DNA of 64,000 nt from Spongisporangium articulatum (GCF_044465595.1 NZ_JBITLV010000009.1:1-64000); one strand, 5' to 3'; shown: positions 26,416-35,418, numbered from the stretch's first letter. Numbers and translations are program-made. The notes: generated by a model not told the origin, from the letters alone.

Positions 26416-27858
26416 GTGGAGCCATGGTCGGACGAGGTCGACGTGCTCGTCATCGGGGCCGGGATGGCGGGGACGGCGGCCGCCCTGGAAGCCGCCCGCG
26501 GCGGGGCCCGCGTGCTCGTCCTCGACCGGGGCGGGCGGCTCACCTGCACCAGCGCCATGTCGGGCGGGCACTTCTACCTGGGCGGTGGCACCCCGGTGCA
26601 GGAGGCCACCGGCTGGAGCGACACCCCCGAGGCGATGGCCGCCTACCTGCGGGCCATGTCGCCCGAGTGCGACCCGGAGAAGATCCGGCTCTACGCCGAG
26701 GGCAGCGTCGAGCACTTCACCTGGCTCGAGGGCCTCGGCTTCGCGTTCGAACGGTCCTTCTACCCGCACAAGGCCGTCGTCCAGCCCGGCACCCAGGGCC
26801 TGATGTTCACCGGCAACGAGAAGTGCTGGCCGTTCCGCGACCTCGCCCGGCCCGCGCCGCGCGGCCACAAACCCCCCGTGGAGGGCGATCTCGGGGGTGG
26901 CGGCCTGGTCGTCGGGCTGGCCCTGGACCGGTTGGCCGACCTCGGGGTCGAGGTCCGGTACGACACCGGAGCGACCGGGCTCGCGGTGGACGACGGGGGC
27001 CGGGTGGTCGGGGCCCGCTGGCAACGCTTCGCGGAGACCGGGGCGGTCCGAGCGGGCGCCGTCGTCCTGGCCGCCGGTGGTTTCGTACTGAACCCCGACA
27101 TGGTCCGCGAGCACGCACCGCGGCTGGAGGCGCTGTTCCGGCGCGGCCTGCCGCTCGGCAACACCTACGACGACGGGCTGGGCATCCGGCTGGGCGAGTC
27201 GGTGGGCGGGGTGGCCGACCACATGGAGGGCGCCTTCTTCACGGGCCCCTTCTACCCGCCCGAGGACAGCCTGAAGGGGATCGTCGTGAACGCGCTCGGC
27301 GAGCGCTTCGTCGCCGAGGACGTCTACCACTCGCGGATGTCGTCGTTCGTCTTCGACCAGCCCGGGCAGACCGCCTACCTGATCTTCGACTCCTCGACGA
27401 TGGTCGAGCCGGCCTACGGGTTCCAGCCGCTGATCGACGGCTGGGACACGGTCCAGGAGATGGAGCAGGGGCTGGGCATCCCCACGGGCCGCCTGGTCGC
27501 GACCCTCGCGGCCTACAACGCGGCCGCGGTGACCGGCGACGACCCGCAGCTGCACAAGGCCACCGAGTACGTCGTCCCGCTCGACCGGGGCCCGTGGGGG
27601 GCCTACGACCTGACGCCGGGCGCCTGCTTCTACGCCGGGTTCAGCTGCGGTGGGCTGCGGGTGGACGTCGACGGGCGGCTGCTGCGGGCGGACGGCACGA
27701 CGGTCGAGGGCGTGTACGCGGCCGGTGCCTGCGCCTCGAACATCGCCGTGGACGGGCGGGGCTACTCGTCGGGGACGCAGTTGGGCGAGGCATCGTTCTT
27801 CGGGCGCCGGGCCGGGCGGCACGCGGCGCGGGCCACCCTCAGCGCAGGTACGCGGTGA
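26416..27858 (+). CDS. KstD-like FAD-binding dehydrogenase/reductase
   Basis: 480 residues from GTG 26416; GAGGGA lies 8 bp upstream, while GTG 26410 would be too close. The FAD-binding motif VLVIGAGMAGTAAALEAARGG and the second motif VYAAGACASNIAVDG place it in the FAD_binding_2 (fumarate reductase/KstD) family. The C-terminal catalytic segment is RGYSSGTQLGEASFFG. The Tyr-x-x-Pro-Gly pattern of true 3-ketosteroid delta1-dehydrogenases is absent. It may be a delta4-dehydrogenase-like or other steroid reductase; the substrate is open. Tail overlaps the convergent TetR gene by 20 bp. Confidence 0.8.
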   Translation: MEPWSDEVDVLVIGAGMAGTAAALEAARGGARVLVLDRGGRLTCTSAMSGGHFYLGGGTPVQEATGWSDTPEAMAAYLRAMSPECDPEKIRLYAEGSVEHFTWLEGLGFAFERSFYPHKAVVQPGTQGLMFTGNEKCWPFRDLARPAPRGHKPPVEGDLGGGGLVVGLALDRLADLGVEVRYDTGATGLAVDDGGRVVGARWQRFAETGAVRAGAVVLAAGGFVLNPDMVREHAPRLEALFRRGLPLGNTYDDGLGIRLGESVGGVADHMEGAFFTGPFYPPEDSLKGIVVNALGERFVAEDVYHSRMSSFVFDQPGQTAYLIFDSSTMVEPAYGFQPLIDGWDTVQEMEQGLGIPTGRLVATLAAYNAAAVTGDDPQLHKATEYVVPLDRGPWGAYDLTPGACFYAGFSCGGLRVDVDGRLLRADGTTVEGVYAAGACASNIAVDGRGYSSGTQLGEASFFGRRAGRHAARATLSAGTR

Positions 27859-28483
27859 GCGCCTCGATCAGGCCCCGGCGGGCGACCTCCAGGTCGACGT
27901 ACGAGCCGAGGTACTGCTCCTCGTGCAGGCCCCGGACCGCGCTGGGCAGGAACGCGCGCACCCCCTGCAGCCGCGCCTCGTCGACGTCCAGCCCCTCGAA
28001 CGCACCGCGGACGGCCAGCTCCCACTTGGCGTCCCAGCCCGCGAGAGCCGCCGCGGTGAGCGGATATTCGGCCTCCAGCGCGGGCCGTGACCGGGGCAGC
28101 GCCATCCGTAGGTTGTGGGTGGCGCGCAGGGCGGCCCTGTCCATCGCGTCCCAGATCAGCCCGAACACGGCCTCGACCCGGTCGGGCAGCTCGACCGCCG
28201 TCTCGGGCACCGGCAGCAGGTCCCAGCCGCGCGCGGCGATGCTCTCGATCACGGCGGCCCACAACGCGTCGCTGTCGCCGAACTGGTGCTGCACCGTGCC
28301 CCAGGTCAGACCCGCCTCACGGGCGACCCGGTTGGCGCTGACCGCATCGGGCCCGCCCTCGGCGAGGCAGCGGACGGCGGTCCGCAGCAGGGTCTCGCGG
28401 GTCTGCTGGCCGCGCCGGTTCAGCCGGGTGCCCTTGGCGTTCACCGCTGACGGCTGCACGGCGCTGTTCTCGGTCACCAGCAC
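27839..28483 (-). CDS. TetR-family regulator
   Basis: 214 residues from GTG 28483. The helix-turn-helix segment is VSANRVAREAGLTWGTVQHQFGDSDALW. It diverges from the kstD-type gene with about 38 bp between starts, so it is the probable local regulator of the kstD/thioesterase operon. Its N terminus (NRRGQQTRETLLRTAVRCL) is unlike the other TetR proteins here. Ligand unknown. Confidence 0.85.
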   Translation of the reverse strand: MLVTENSAVQPSAVNAKGTRLNRRGQQTRETLLRTAVRCLAEGGPDAVSANRVAREAGLTWGTVQHQFGDSDALWAAVIESIAARGWDLLPVPETAVELPDRVEAVFGLIWDAMDRAALRATHNLRMALPRSRPALEAEYPLTAAALAGWDAKWELAVRGAFEGLDVDEARLQGVRAFLPSAVRGLHEEQYLGSYVDLEVARRGLIEALTAYLR

Positions 28484-28521
28484 AGGTTTTCATGTCCGGC
28501 TCCAAATCGCTCGGAGGTCCC

Positions 28522-30024
28522 GTGGACAGCGTTGACGTACTCGTGGTCGGCTCGGGTGGGGCAGCCCTGACCGCGGCCGCGTTGGCCGCGCACGCCGGGC
28601 TGCGGACCCTGGTCCTGGAACGCACCGGGCTGGTGGGCGGCACGTCCGCCTACTCCGGCGGGGCCTGCTGGCTGCCCGGGACGCGGGTGCAGCGCCGGGC
28701 CGGCGTCGCCGACTCCACGGAGTCGGCCCGCGAATACCTCGGGGCCGTGCTGCACGGGCCCGACCCCGTGCGGCTGGAGGCGTTCCTGGCCCACGCGCCC
28801 GAACTCGTGACCCGCCTGGAGGACGACCTCGGCATCGGCTTCGAGTGGCTGCCCTTCCCCGAGTACTACGACGCGCCGGGCCGGGTGCCGGGCGGCCGGT
28901 CGATCCAGCCGGTGTCGGTGCCCCGGGCCGATCTGCCCGCCGAGGTGGCGGCGCTGGTCCGGCCGCCGGTCGAGCGGGACCGGGCCGGGCGGCCGGGCCG
29001 CGCCACCCTGACCGGGGGCCAGGCGCTGGTCGCGCACCTCTTGAGGCGACTGCTGGCGGACGGCGGGCGCGTGGCCACCGGGCACCGCGTCACCGGGCTG
29101 CTGGTCGAGTCCGGCCGGGTGACCGGCGTGGTGGCCGAGACCGTCGCGGGTGCCGTGGACCTGCGCGCGGAGCACGGTGTCGTTCTGGCCTGCGGAGGTT
29201 TCGAGGGGCACCGGGCGCTGCGTCAGGCCTACGGTGTGCCGGGCGACGCGGCCTGGTCGATGGCCCCGGTCGGCACCAACACGGGGGAACCGCTGCTGGC
29301 CGCCGTGCGGGCCGGGGCCGCCACCGCCGGTCTCGACCAGGCCTGGCTGTGTCCCGGGCTGCTGCAACCCGACGGGCGCGGATCGTTCACGCTCGGCTTC
29401 CGCGGCGGCGTGATGGTCGACGCGCAGGGCCGCCGGTACGCCAACGAGGCCCTCCCCTACGACCGGTTCGGCCGGGCGATGGCCGCCGATCCGGCCCGGC
29501 GGCACTCCTGGCTGGTCTTCGACTCCCGCGAGGGCGGCGGGCTGCCCGCGCTGGCCATGCCCGAGGGCGACGTGGCCGACCACCTGGCCGCGGGCACCCG
29601 GGTCTGCGCCGACTCGATCGAGAAGCTGGCGTCGACGATGCGCGTGCCGGGGGCCACGCTGCAGGCGACCGTCGAGCGCTTCAACCGTTTGGCCACCGCG
29701 GGCCACGATGACGACTTCGGGCGGGGCGTCGACGAGTACGACCGGTTCTTCGCCCCCGTCGGGTTCGCCCCGCTGGACGAACCGCCCTACTACGCCGCCC
29801 GTTTCGTGCTCTCCGACCTGGGCACCAAGGGCGGGCTGGTCACGGACGCCGCGGGTCGGGTGCTGCGCGGCGACGGGTCGGCGCTGCCCGGGTTGTACGC
29901 GACGGGCAACACCGCCGCCAACCTGGTCGGCGACCGCTACCCGGCTCCCGGCGTCCCGCTGGGCACCGGCATGGTGTTCGGTTCGCTCGCGGTGCTCGAC
30001 ATCGCGAAAGGAGGCACCGCATGA
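28522..30024 (+). CDS. kstD: 3-ketosteroid delta1-dehydrogenase-type flavoenzyme
   Basis: 500 residues from GTG 28522 with GGAGG 5 bp upstream; ATG 28492 is an alternative. FAD motif VDVLVVGSGGAALTAAALAA, then LVGGTSAYSGGACWLPG, and the C-terminal GDRYPAPGVPLGTG, where Tyr473 and Gly477 match the catalytic Tyr/Gly of KstD. The enzyme introduces the 1,2-double bond in 3-ketosteroids, which together with 9alpha-hydroxylation opens ring B. The ATGA overlap with the thioesterase gene indicates co-translation. It is one of two good kstD candidates here. Confidence 0.85.
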   Translation: MDSVDVLVVGSGGAALTAAALAAHAGLRTLVLERTGLVGGTSAYSGGACWLPGTRVQRRAGVADSTESAREYLGAVLHGPDPVRLEAFLAHAPELVTRLEDDLGIGFEWLPFPEYYDAPGRVPGGRSIQPVSVPRADLPAEVAALVRPPVERDRAGRPGRATLTGGQALVAHLLRRLLADGGRVATGHRVTGLLVESGRVTGVVAETVAGAVDLRAEHGVVLACGGFEGHRALRQAYGVPGDAAWSMAPVGTNTGEPLLAAVRAGAATAGLDQAWLCPGLLQPDGRGSFTLGFRGGVMVDAQGRRYANEALPYDRFGRAMAADPARRHSWLVFDSREGGGLPALAMPEGDVADHLAAGTRVCADSIEKLASTMRVPGATLQATVERFNRLATAGHDDDFGRGVDEYDRFFAPVGFAPLDEPPYYAARFVLSDLGTKGGLVTDAAGRVLRGDGSALPGLYATGNTAANLVGDRYPAPGVPLGTGMVFGSLAVLDIAKGGTA

Positions 30025-30731
30025 GCGCTGATCAGCCTCGCGAGGGGCGCATCCCGGACGGGAGTTCCTTCCTGCCCGGCGGTTTCCGGTTCAGCGACGT
30101 CCCGACGGAGGAGATCGACCGGCTGGAGGCGGAACTCGTGCCGCTGGCCGACAGCGTCCGGGCCCTGGTCGACGCGACCATCCGCAGCACCGTCGACCTG
30201 GACGAGATCCGGCGCGCCCGGGCCGAGGTGGACGCGGTCACAGCCCGGCTGCGGGCCGCGCAGATGGAGGGCCCGGCCGGCGTCCACTTCAACGCCGAGG
30301 GCAAGGCCTGGCACTGGGGCAACGCGGCCGTGGGCGCCCGCAACGCCGTCGCCCCGCCGATGCCCGTGCGCCGCGACCCCGACGGTGTGACCCGTGCCGA
30401 CGTCGAGCTGGGGGCCGCCTACGAGGGGCCGCCCGGCAAGGTGCACGGCGGCGTCACGGCGCTGCTGCTGGACCACCTGATGGGCGTGACCGCCAGCGAC
30501 GGCAGCCGCCCGACGATGACCGGCACCCTCACGATCCGGTACGAGCGGGCCACCCCGCTGGGCACCGTGCACCTCGAGGGACGGATCCGCGGCGAGGAGG
30601 GCGTCAAGGTGTTCGTCGAGGCGCTGGTGCTGGACGACGAGGCTCGGGTCTGCGTCCGCGCCGAGGGCGTGTTCGTCGTCCCGCGGTGGGCCCGCCAGTT
30701 CGCCGGGCTGCCCGAGGAGTCAGGAGACTAG
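30021..30731 (+). CDS. Hotdog-fold acyl-CoA thioesterase (PaaI-like)
   Basis: 236 residues. The N-terminal third is helical and probably mediates oligomerisation. The hotdog domain contains GAAYEGPPGKVHGGVTALLLDHLMG, whose HGG and Asp are typical of PaaI/4HBT thioesterases. ATG 30021 overlaps the kstD stop. It may release CoA from dead-end steroid acyl-CoA or act on an intermediate. Its end overlaps kshA tail-to-tail by 12 bp. Confidence 0.8.
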   Translation: MSADQPREGRIPDGSSFLPGGFRFSDVPTEEIDRLEAELVPLADSVRALVDATIRSTVDLDEIRRARAEVDAVTARLRAAQMEGPAGVHFNAEGKAWHWGNAAVGARNAVAPPMPVRRDPDGVTRADVELGAAYEGPPGKVHGGVTALLLDHLMGVTASDGSRPTMTGTLTIRYERATPLGTVHLEGRIRGEEGVKVFVEALVLDDEARVCVRAEGVFVVPRWARQFAGLPEESGD

Positions 30732-31853
30732 GTCGTCCTCGGGGCGCAGGGCGGCCAGGTTGGCGGCCACCTCGCGGCGCCAGTTCTCGTTGGCGCGCGT
30801 CGTGTCGACCTCGAACTCGAACCGGTCGGTCATCGCCGGGGTGACCTCGGCGCGGTCGACGTAGAACTGCTGGTACCAGCGGCGCAGCTGGTAGACCGGG
30901 CCGTCCTGCTCGCACAGCAGCGGGTTCTCGACCGGCGCCTTGTTCAGCCAGATGTGCACGTCCTGCAGGAAGCCCTGGCCGAACATGGTGGTGAACCGCT
31001 GCGCGATGTAGTCGGCGGTCTTCTCGTCGAGGCCGCGGGCCTTGCGGACCGACAGCCCGTACTGCAGCTTGAACGAGTTGTGCGACGTGGGCACGTGGCA
31101 GTTGATCAGCACGACGTCGGTGCTGAACCCCTTGTACTCGCTGGTCAGCCAGTTGACCATGTACGACGGCCCGAAGTAGGTGGCGACCGACTTGAGGATG
31201 CTGTTCTCGTCGCCGTAGCCCTCGCCCGCCTTGTCGGGGCGGCCCTGCGACTCCATGAACTGCGAGGCGGTCTGCCCCTCGAAGACGTTGCGGAACGTGG
31301 TCGGGAACGCGAAGTGCACGTAGAAGAAGTGGGCCATGTCCACGACGTTGTCGATGATCTCACGGCAGTGCGCGGTGGGGACGTCGAGCACCGTCCACGT
31401 CCAGTCGGTCCACTCATCGGTGCCGATGCCTTCGAGCACCGGGGGGAGCTCGTCGAAGTCGGCCGGGCCGCCCTCGGCGTCGTGCCAGACCATCACCTGC
31501 CCGTTGCGCACGACCGTGGGGTAGGTGCGGGTTCGGGCCCGGGGCGGGACGCGCCGCGCGTACGGGATGGCCTTGCACTTCCCGTCACCGCCCCACCGCC
31601 AGTCGTGGAACGGGCAGGCGATCTCGTCGCCCTTGACGGTGCCCTGGGTCAGGTCGCCACCCATGTGCCGGCAGTACCCGTCGAGCACGTTGAGAGCGCC
31701 CTCGCCGTCCTGCCAGACCACGAGCTTGCCGCCGAACGCCTCGACGGCGTGCGGCTTCCCGTCGGCGAAGTCGCGCTCGAGGCCCAGGCAGTGCCAGCCG
31801 CGCGCGTACCGCTCGGGCGTGAACGCACGGTCGAGCTCCCGGACCTCCGCCAT
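30720..31853 (-). CDS. kshA: 3-ketosteroid 9alpha-monooxygenase, oxygenase subunit
   Basis: A 377-residue Rieske oxygenase. Rieske ligands are Cys61-x-His63 (CRHMGG) and Cys80-x2-His83 (CPFHDW). The mononuclear iron site is in DNVVDMAHFFYVHFAFP. These, the overall length and the steroid-specific segment match KshA. It hydroxylates C9 of androstenedione-type steroids, after which ring B opens. It is transcribed alone, divergent from the LLM gene. Its electron donor KshB is encoded about 25 kb away. Confidence 0.96.
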   Translation of the reverse strand: MAEVRELDRAFTPERYARGWHCLGLERDFADGKPHAVEAFGGKLVVWQDGEGALNVLDGYCRHMGGDLTQGTVKGDEIACPFHDWRWGGDGKCKAIPYARRVPPRARTRTYPTVVRNGQVMVWHDAEGGPADFDELPPVLEGIGTDEWTDWTWTVLDVPTAHCREIIDNVVDMAHFFYVHFAFPTTFRNVFEGQTASQFMESQGRPDKAGEGYGDENSILKSVATYFGPSYMVNWLTSEYKGFSTDVVLINCHVPTSHNSFKLQYGLSVRKARGLDEKTADYIAQRFTTMFGQGFLQDVHIWLNKAPVENPLLCEQDGPVYQLRRWYQQFYVDRAEVTPAMTDRFEFEVDTTRANENWRREVAANLAALRPEDDLVS

Positions 31854-31961
31854 GACGACTCCCTAGGATCATTGAGGTAACTATGACAATGTAGCTCCCA
31901 GCACCTGACATCTCCACCCGTCGGGGGCGAAAACGCTGTGCTACCAACGGAGGGAGCCACC
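31854..31961. promoter_or_regulatory. kshA/LLM divergent promoter region
   Basis: A 108-bp gap, AT-richer near kshA. It contains an inverted repeat CATTG (31870-31874) / CAATG (31887-31891) with a 12-bp spacer. GGAGGG at 31949-31954 serves the LLM gene start at 31962. No KstR-type box with good score is seen. Confidence 0.35.
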
Positions 31962-32828
31962 ATGCGGCATGGCATCGTGCTGTTCGCCAGCGACCGGGGC
32001 ATCACCCCCGCCGACGCGGCGCGGGCCGCGGAGGACGCCGGCTTCGACACCTTCTACGTCCCGGAGCACACCCACATCCCGGTTCGACGGGAGGCCGCCC
32101 ACCCGGGCACGGGCGGGGCCGAACTGCCCGACGACCGCTACTCGCGCACGCTCGACCCGTGGGTCGCACTGGCCACCGCGGCACAGGCCACGACCCGGAT
32201 CGGGCTGGCCACGGCGGTCGCGCTGCCGGTCGAGTCCGACCCGATCACGCTGGCCAAGACGATCGCCACGCTCGACCACCTGTCCGGCGGGCGGGTCACG
32301 CTCGGCGCCGGTTTCGGCTGGAACACCGACGAACTCGCCGACCACCACGTGCCGGCCGCCGGGCGGCGCGAGGCACTGCGCGAGTACGTCGAGGCGATGC
32401 GCGCCCTGTGGACCCAGGAGGTGGCGGCCTACGACGGCGAGTACGTCTCGTTCGGCCCGTCGTGGGCGTACCCGAAACCCGTCCAGGCGCACGTCCCGCT
32501 GGTGATCGGCGCGGGCGGCGGCCCGAAGACCTTCGCGTGGATCGCCCGGTCCGCCGACGGCTGGATGACGACCCCGGTCGAGACCGACCTGGCGCCCAAG
32601 GTGTCGGCGCTGCGGACGGCCTGGGCCGAGGCGGGGCGCGAGGGTGATCCGGCCGTGCACGTGCTGGCCACGTCGGGCCCGCGCCCGGAGCTGCTCGCGG
32701 GCTGGCGGGAAGCCGGTGTGACGGAGGCGATGTGGGGCCTGCCCGACAGGCCGGCCGACGAGATCCCCGCGTTCCTCGAGCGACTGGCCGGCAAGTTGGG
32801 TCTTGCAAGAAATCAGATCACGTTCTAG
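31962..32828 (+). CDS. LLM-class F420-type oxidoreductase
   Basis: 288 residues from ATG 31962 with GGAGGG 7 bp upstream. The bacterial-luciferase-like TIM barrel is shown by FYVPEHTHIPV, RIGLATAVALPVE and LDHLSGGRVTLGAGFGWN. Its class usually uses F420H2, which suits an actinobacterium, though FMN use cannot be excluded. Its position between kshA and the CYP51 operon suggests an oxidoreductive step on a steroid or related lipid. A promoter for the next gene lies in its 3' end. Confidence 0.82.
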   Translation: MRHGIVLFASDRGITPADAARAAEDAGFDTFYVPEHTHIPVRREAAHPGTGGAELPDDRYSRTLDPWVALATAAQATTRIGLATAVALPVESDPITLAKTIATLDHLSGGRVTLGAGFGWNTDELADHHVPAAGRREALREYVEAMRALWTQEVAAYDGEYVSFGPSWAYPKPVQAHVPLVIGAGGGPKTFAWIARSADGWMTTPVETDLAPKVSALRTAWAEAGREGDPAVHVLATSGPRPELLAGWREAGVTEAMWGLPDRPADEIPAFLERLAGKLGLARNQITF

Positions 32829-32854
32829 TTTAGACACGTGTCCAGTCACGTGTC
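32803..32854 (+). promoter_or_regulatory. Leaderless promoter with two GACACGTGTC-type sites
   Basis: TTGCAA (32803-32808), 17 bp, TAGTTT (32826-32831). The predicted start of transcription, about 7 bp further, falls on the GTG at 32838, so the mRNA is probably leaderless. The palindrome GACACGTGTC (32833-32842) is centred on this point, and a one-mismatch copy GTCACGTGTC follows at 32845-32854. The same 10-bp core lies in the promoter at 22421. Confidence 0.6.
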
Positions 32855-33413
32855 GGAGTTGACGCGGCGGCGGGCGGGTGACCGCCCCGAGCGCGTCGAG
32901 CGGTTCTGCCGCGCGGCGGTCGAGGAGCTCGAACGCGTGGGACACGACCGGCTGACCATCCGCGCGGTCGCGGCCCGGGCCGGGGTCTCCCCCGCCAGTG
33001 CCTACACCTGGTTCGCCTCCAAGGACCACCTGTTCGCGCACCTGTTTCACAAGCTGCTGGCGGAAGCACCGACCATCCTCCTCACCGGAACGACTGCGCG
33101 CACACGACTCTCGGAGACCATCCACCAGTTGTCCGGGCTGATCGCCGGAGCACCCGCGGTCAGCGCCGCGGCGACGCAGAGCCTGCTCGGTGCCGACCCG
33201 GAGGTCGCACGGCTGCGCCCGCAGATCGGCGCCGTGTTCCTCGGCCGGTTCGCGGCCGCCCTGGGCGAGGGTGGCGACCCGCGCGTCCTGGACGCCGTGG
33301 CCTTCGCGTTCTTCGGTGCCCTGCTCCAGGCCGGGATGGGTGAACTCGAGTACGCCGGGATCGGGCCGCGGCTCGACGGCGTGCTGGCCGTGCTGCTGGA
33401 CGGTGACGCGTGA
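32838..33413 (+). CDS. TetR-family regulator of the CYP51 operon
   Basis: 191 residues from GTG 32838; GTG 32850 is an alternative, and neither has a Shine-Dalgarno. The helix-turn-helix is LTIRAVAARAGVSPASAYTWFASKDHLF. First gene of a long plus-strand operon, overlapping the P450 by 4 bp, in the position that Rv0767c occupies next to cyp123 in M. tuberculosis. Palindromes at its start suggest that it represses its own operon. Confidence 0.87.
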   Translation: MSSHVSELTRRRAGDRPERVERFCRAAVEELERVGHDRLTIRAVAARAGVSPASAYTWFASKDHLFAHLFHKLLAEAPTILLTGTTARTRLSETIHQLSGLIAGAPAVSAAATQSLLGADPEVARLRPQIGAVFLGRFAAALGEGGDPRVLDAVAFAFFGALLQAGMGELEYAGIGPRLDGVLAVLLDGDA

Positions 33414-34651
33414 ACGTCTCGACCCGGGCGCTGACGTTCGATCCGTGGGACCACGCCCAGATGGACGACCCCTACCCCACCTACGCCCGGCTGCGGGCCG
33501 AACAACCGCTGTACCACAACGCGGAGCACGACTTCTGGGTCCTGAGCCGGCACGCCGACGTCAGCGAGTCACTTCGCTCCGACGGGGTGTTCAGCAACGC
33601 CATGGGGGTCTCGCTGGACGCCAGCGCGTGGGGCCCCGAGGCGCACACGGTCATGTCCTTCCTGGCCATGGATCCGCCCCGGCACATGCGGCTGCGCGGT
33701 CTGGTCTCGAAGAGCTTCACGCCCAAGCGGGTCGCCATGCTCGAACCCCAGGTCCAGGCGCTGACCGAGCGGTACCTCGACGAGGTGCTCCCCCGGTCGG
33801 GAACGGCCGAGCTCGAGTGGATCGAGTCCTTCGCGGGCCGACTGCCGATGGACGTGATCTCCGAACTGGTCGGCGTCCCGGAGTCCGACCGGGCCGAGCT
33901 GCGCCGCCTGGCCGACCTGCTCGTGCTGCGCGAGGACGGCCTGCGCGACGTACCGCCCGCCGGCCTCCAGGCGGCCTTCGACCTCTTCACCTACTACGGC
34001 GACCACGTGGCGCACCGCCGCCGCCACCCGGGCGACGACCTGACGTCGGCGTTGCTGAGCGCCGAGGCGGACGGCGACCGGATGAGCACCGAGGAGATCG
34101 TCGCGTTCCTGTTCCTCATGGTGGTGGCCGGCAACGAGACGACCACGAAGTTGCTGGGCAACGCGCTGTTCCACCTGAGCGCCAGCCCCGCCCAGCGGGA
34201 CCGGGTGTTCGCCGAGGGCGGCTCCGGCCCGGATGCCGGCCCCGCCCTCGTGCGGCCCTGGATCGAGGAGACCCTGCGCTACGACAACTCGACCCAGCTC
34301 GTCGCCCGGCACCTGCTGGCCGACGTGAGCCTGCACGGGGTCACCGCACCCGCGGGCGCGCGCCTGCTGCTGGCCTACGGCTCGGCCAACCGGGACGCCA
34401 CCGTCTTCCCCGACCCCGACGTCTACGACCTCGACCGGCCCCGCGAACAGCTCGCTCGACTGCTGAGTTTCGGCGGGGGGCGGCACTTCTGCCTCGGTTC
34501 GAATCTGGCCCGGCTCGAGGCCCGGGTCGCGCTCACGGAACTGGTGCGCCGGGTGCGGTCGGTCGAGGTGCACCCGCAACGCTGCGTCCGTTTCTACTCC
34601 TCCAACGTGCGCGGCTTCGCCTCCGTCCCGATCACGGTGGAGGCCCGATGA
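33410..34651 (+). CDS. Cytochrome P450 (CYP123-like position)
   Basis: 413 residues from the GTG overlapping the TetR stop. The I-helix oxygen-binding motif is AGNETTT; the K-helix is EETLR; the heme-binding loop is FGGGRHFCLG with Cys361 as ligand. The bacterial soluble class needs ferredoxin and reductase, which are encoded nearby. By operon position it corresponds to cyp123 (Rv0766c). The substrate is not known; the setting suggests a sterol or terpenoid. Confidence 0.93.
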   Translation: MNVSTRALTFDPWDHAQMDDPYPTYARLRAEQPLYHNAEHDFWVLSRHADVSESLRSDGVFSNAMGVSLDASAWGPEAHTVMSFLAMDPPRHMRLRGLVSKSFTPKRVAMLEPQVQALTERYLDEVLPRSGTAELEWIESFAGRLPMDVISELVGVPESDRAELRRLADLLVLREDGLRDVPPAGLQAAFDLFTYYGDHVAHRRRHPGDDLTSALLSAEADGDRMSTEEIVAFLFLMVVAGNETTTKLLGNALFHLSASPAQRDRVFAEGGSGPDAGPALVRPWIEETLRYDNSTQLVARHLLADVSLHGVTAPAGARLLLAYGSANRDATVFPDPDVYDLDRPREQLARLLSFGGGRHFCLGSNLARLEARVALTELVRRVRSVEVHPQRCVRFYSSNVRGFASVPITVEAR

Positions 34652-35418
34652 GCGAGCGGCCGGCCCGCCGTCCCGCGGTGGTGACCGGGGCGTCGTCCGG
34701 CATCGGTGCGGCCACCGCCCAAACGTTGGCGGCGACCGGGTACCCGGTCGCACTGGGCGCCCGGCGTATCGAGCGGTGCCAGGAGGTGGCGGCGAGGATC
34801 CACGCACACGGCGGGGAGGCCGTCGTCCACCCCCTGGACCTCACCGACCCGGCCTCGGTCGAGGCGTTCGCCCAGGCCGTCACCGACGATCTGGGGACGG
34901 TCGAGGTGGTGGTCTCGAACGCGGGCCGGGTGGCGCCCGGGGTCGTGCACGAGGTGGACGCCGCCACGTTCGCCGCCGAGCTGGACCTGAACCTACTCGG
35001 CGCCCACCGGCTGGTCCGCGCCTTCGTCCCGGGCATGGTCGAGAGGCGGCGCGGGGACGTCGTCTTCGTGTCCTCCGACGTGGCGGTCCGGTCGCGGCCG
35101 TTCATGTCGGCGTACACCGCGGCCAAGTGGGGGCTGGAGGGCATGGCCCACGCCATGCAGATGGAACTGGAGGGCACCGGGGTGCGGGCCAGCATCGTGC
35201 GGCCCGGCCCGACGTCCAGCGAGATGGGCAGCGACTGGGACGCCGTCGAGGGCGGGCGCACCATCGAGGCCTGGGTCCGGTTCGGGCAGGCCCGGCACTC
35301 GAGCTTCCTGCCCCCGGAGGCGGTGGCCGGGGCGATCGCGGCGATCGTGAACGCGCCACCCGGAACGCATCTCAACCTGGTCGAGGTCACCCCCGAGGCA
35401 CCCGTGGAGGACCGATGA
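34648..35418 (+). CDS. Short-chain dehydrogenase/reductase
   Basis: 256 residues. Cofactor motif VTGASSGIGAATAQTLAATG; SNAG; catalytic Ser in FVSSDVAV and YTAAK. The following sequence (GVRASIVRPGPTSSEMG) is typical of classical SDRs. It lies between two P450 genes with ATGA overlaps, matching the place of Rv0765c. It may oxidise the hydroxyl or reduce the ketone formed by these P450s. Confidence 0.88.
   Translation: MSERPARRPAVVTGASSGIGAATAQTLAATGYPVALGARRIERCQEVAARIHAHGGEAVVHPLDLTDPASVEAFAQAVTDDLGTVEVVVSNAGRVAPGVVHEVDAATFAAELDLNLLGAHRLVRAFVPGMVERRRGDVVFVSSDVAVRSRPFMSAYTAAKWGLEGMAHAMQMELEGTGVRASIVRPGPTSSEMGSDWDAVEGGRTIEAWVRFGQARHSSFLPPEAVAGAIAAIVNAPPGTHLNLVEVTPEAPVEDR

Noticed and set aside
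25918..27822. A 634-residue minus-strand open frame opposite the KstD-like flavoprotein
   Set aside because: Shadow frame; the plus strand carries two FAD motifs in the right order, and the real minus-strand gene here is the TetR ending at 25712.
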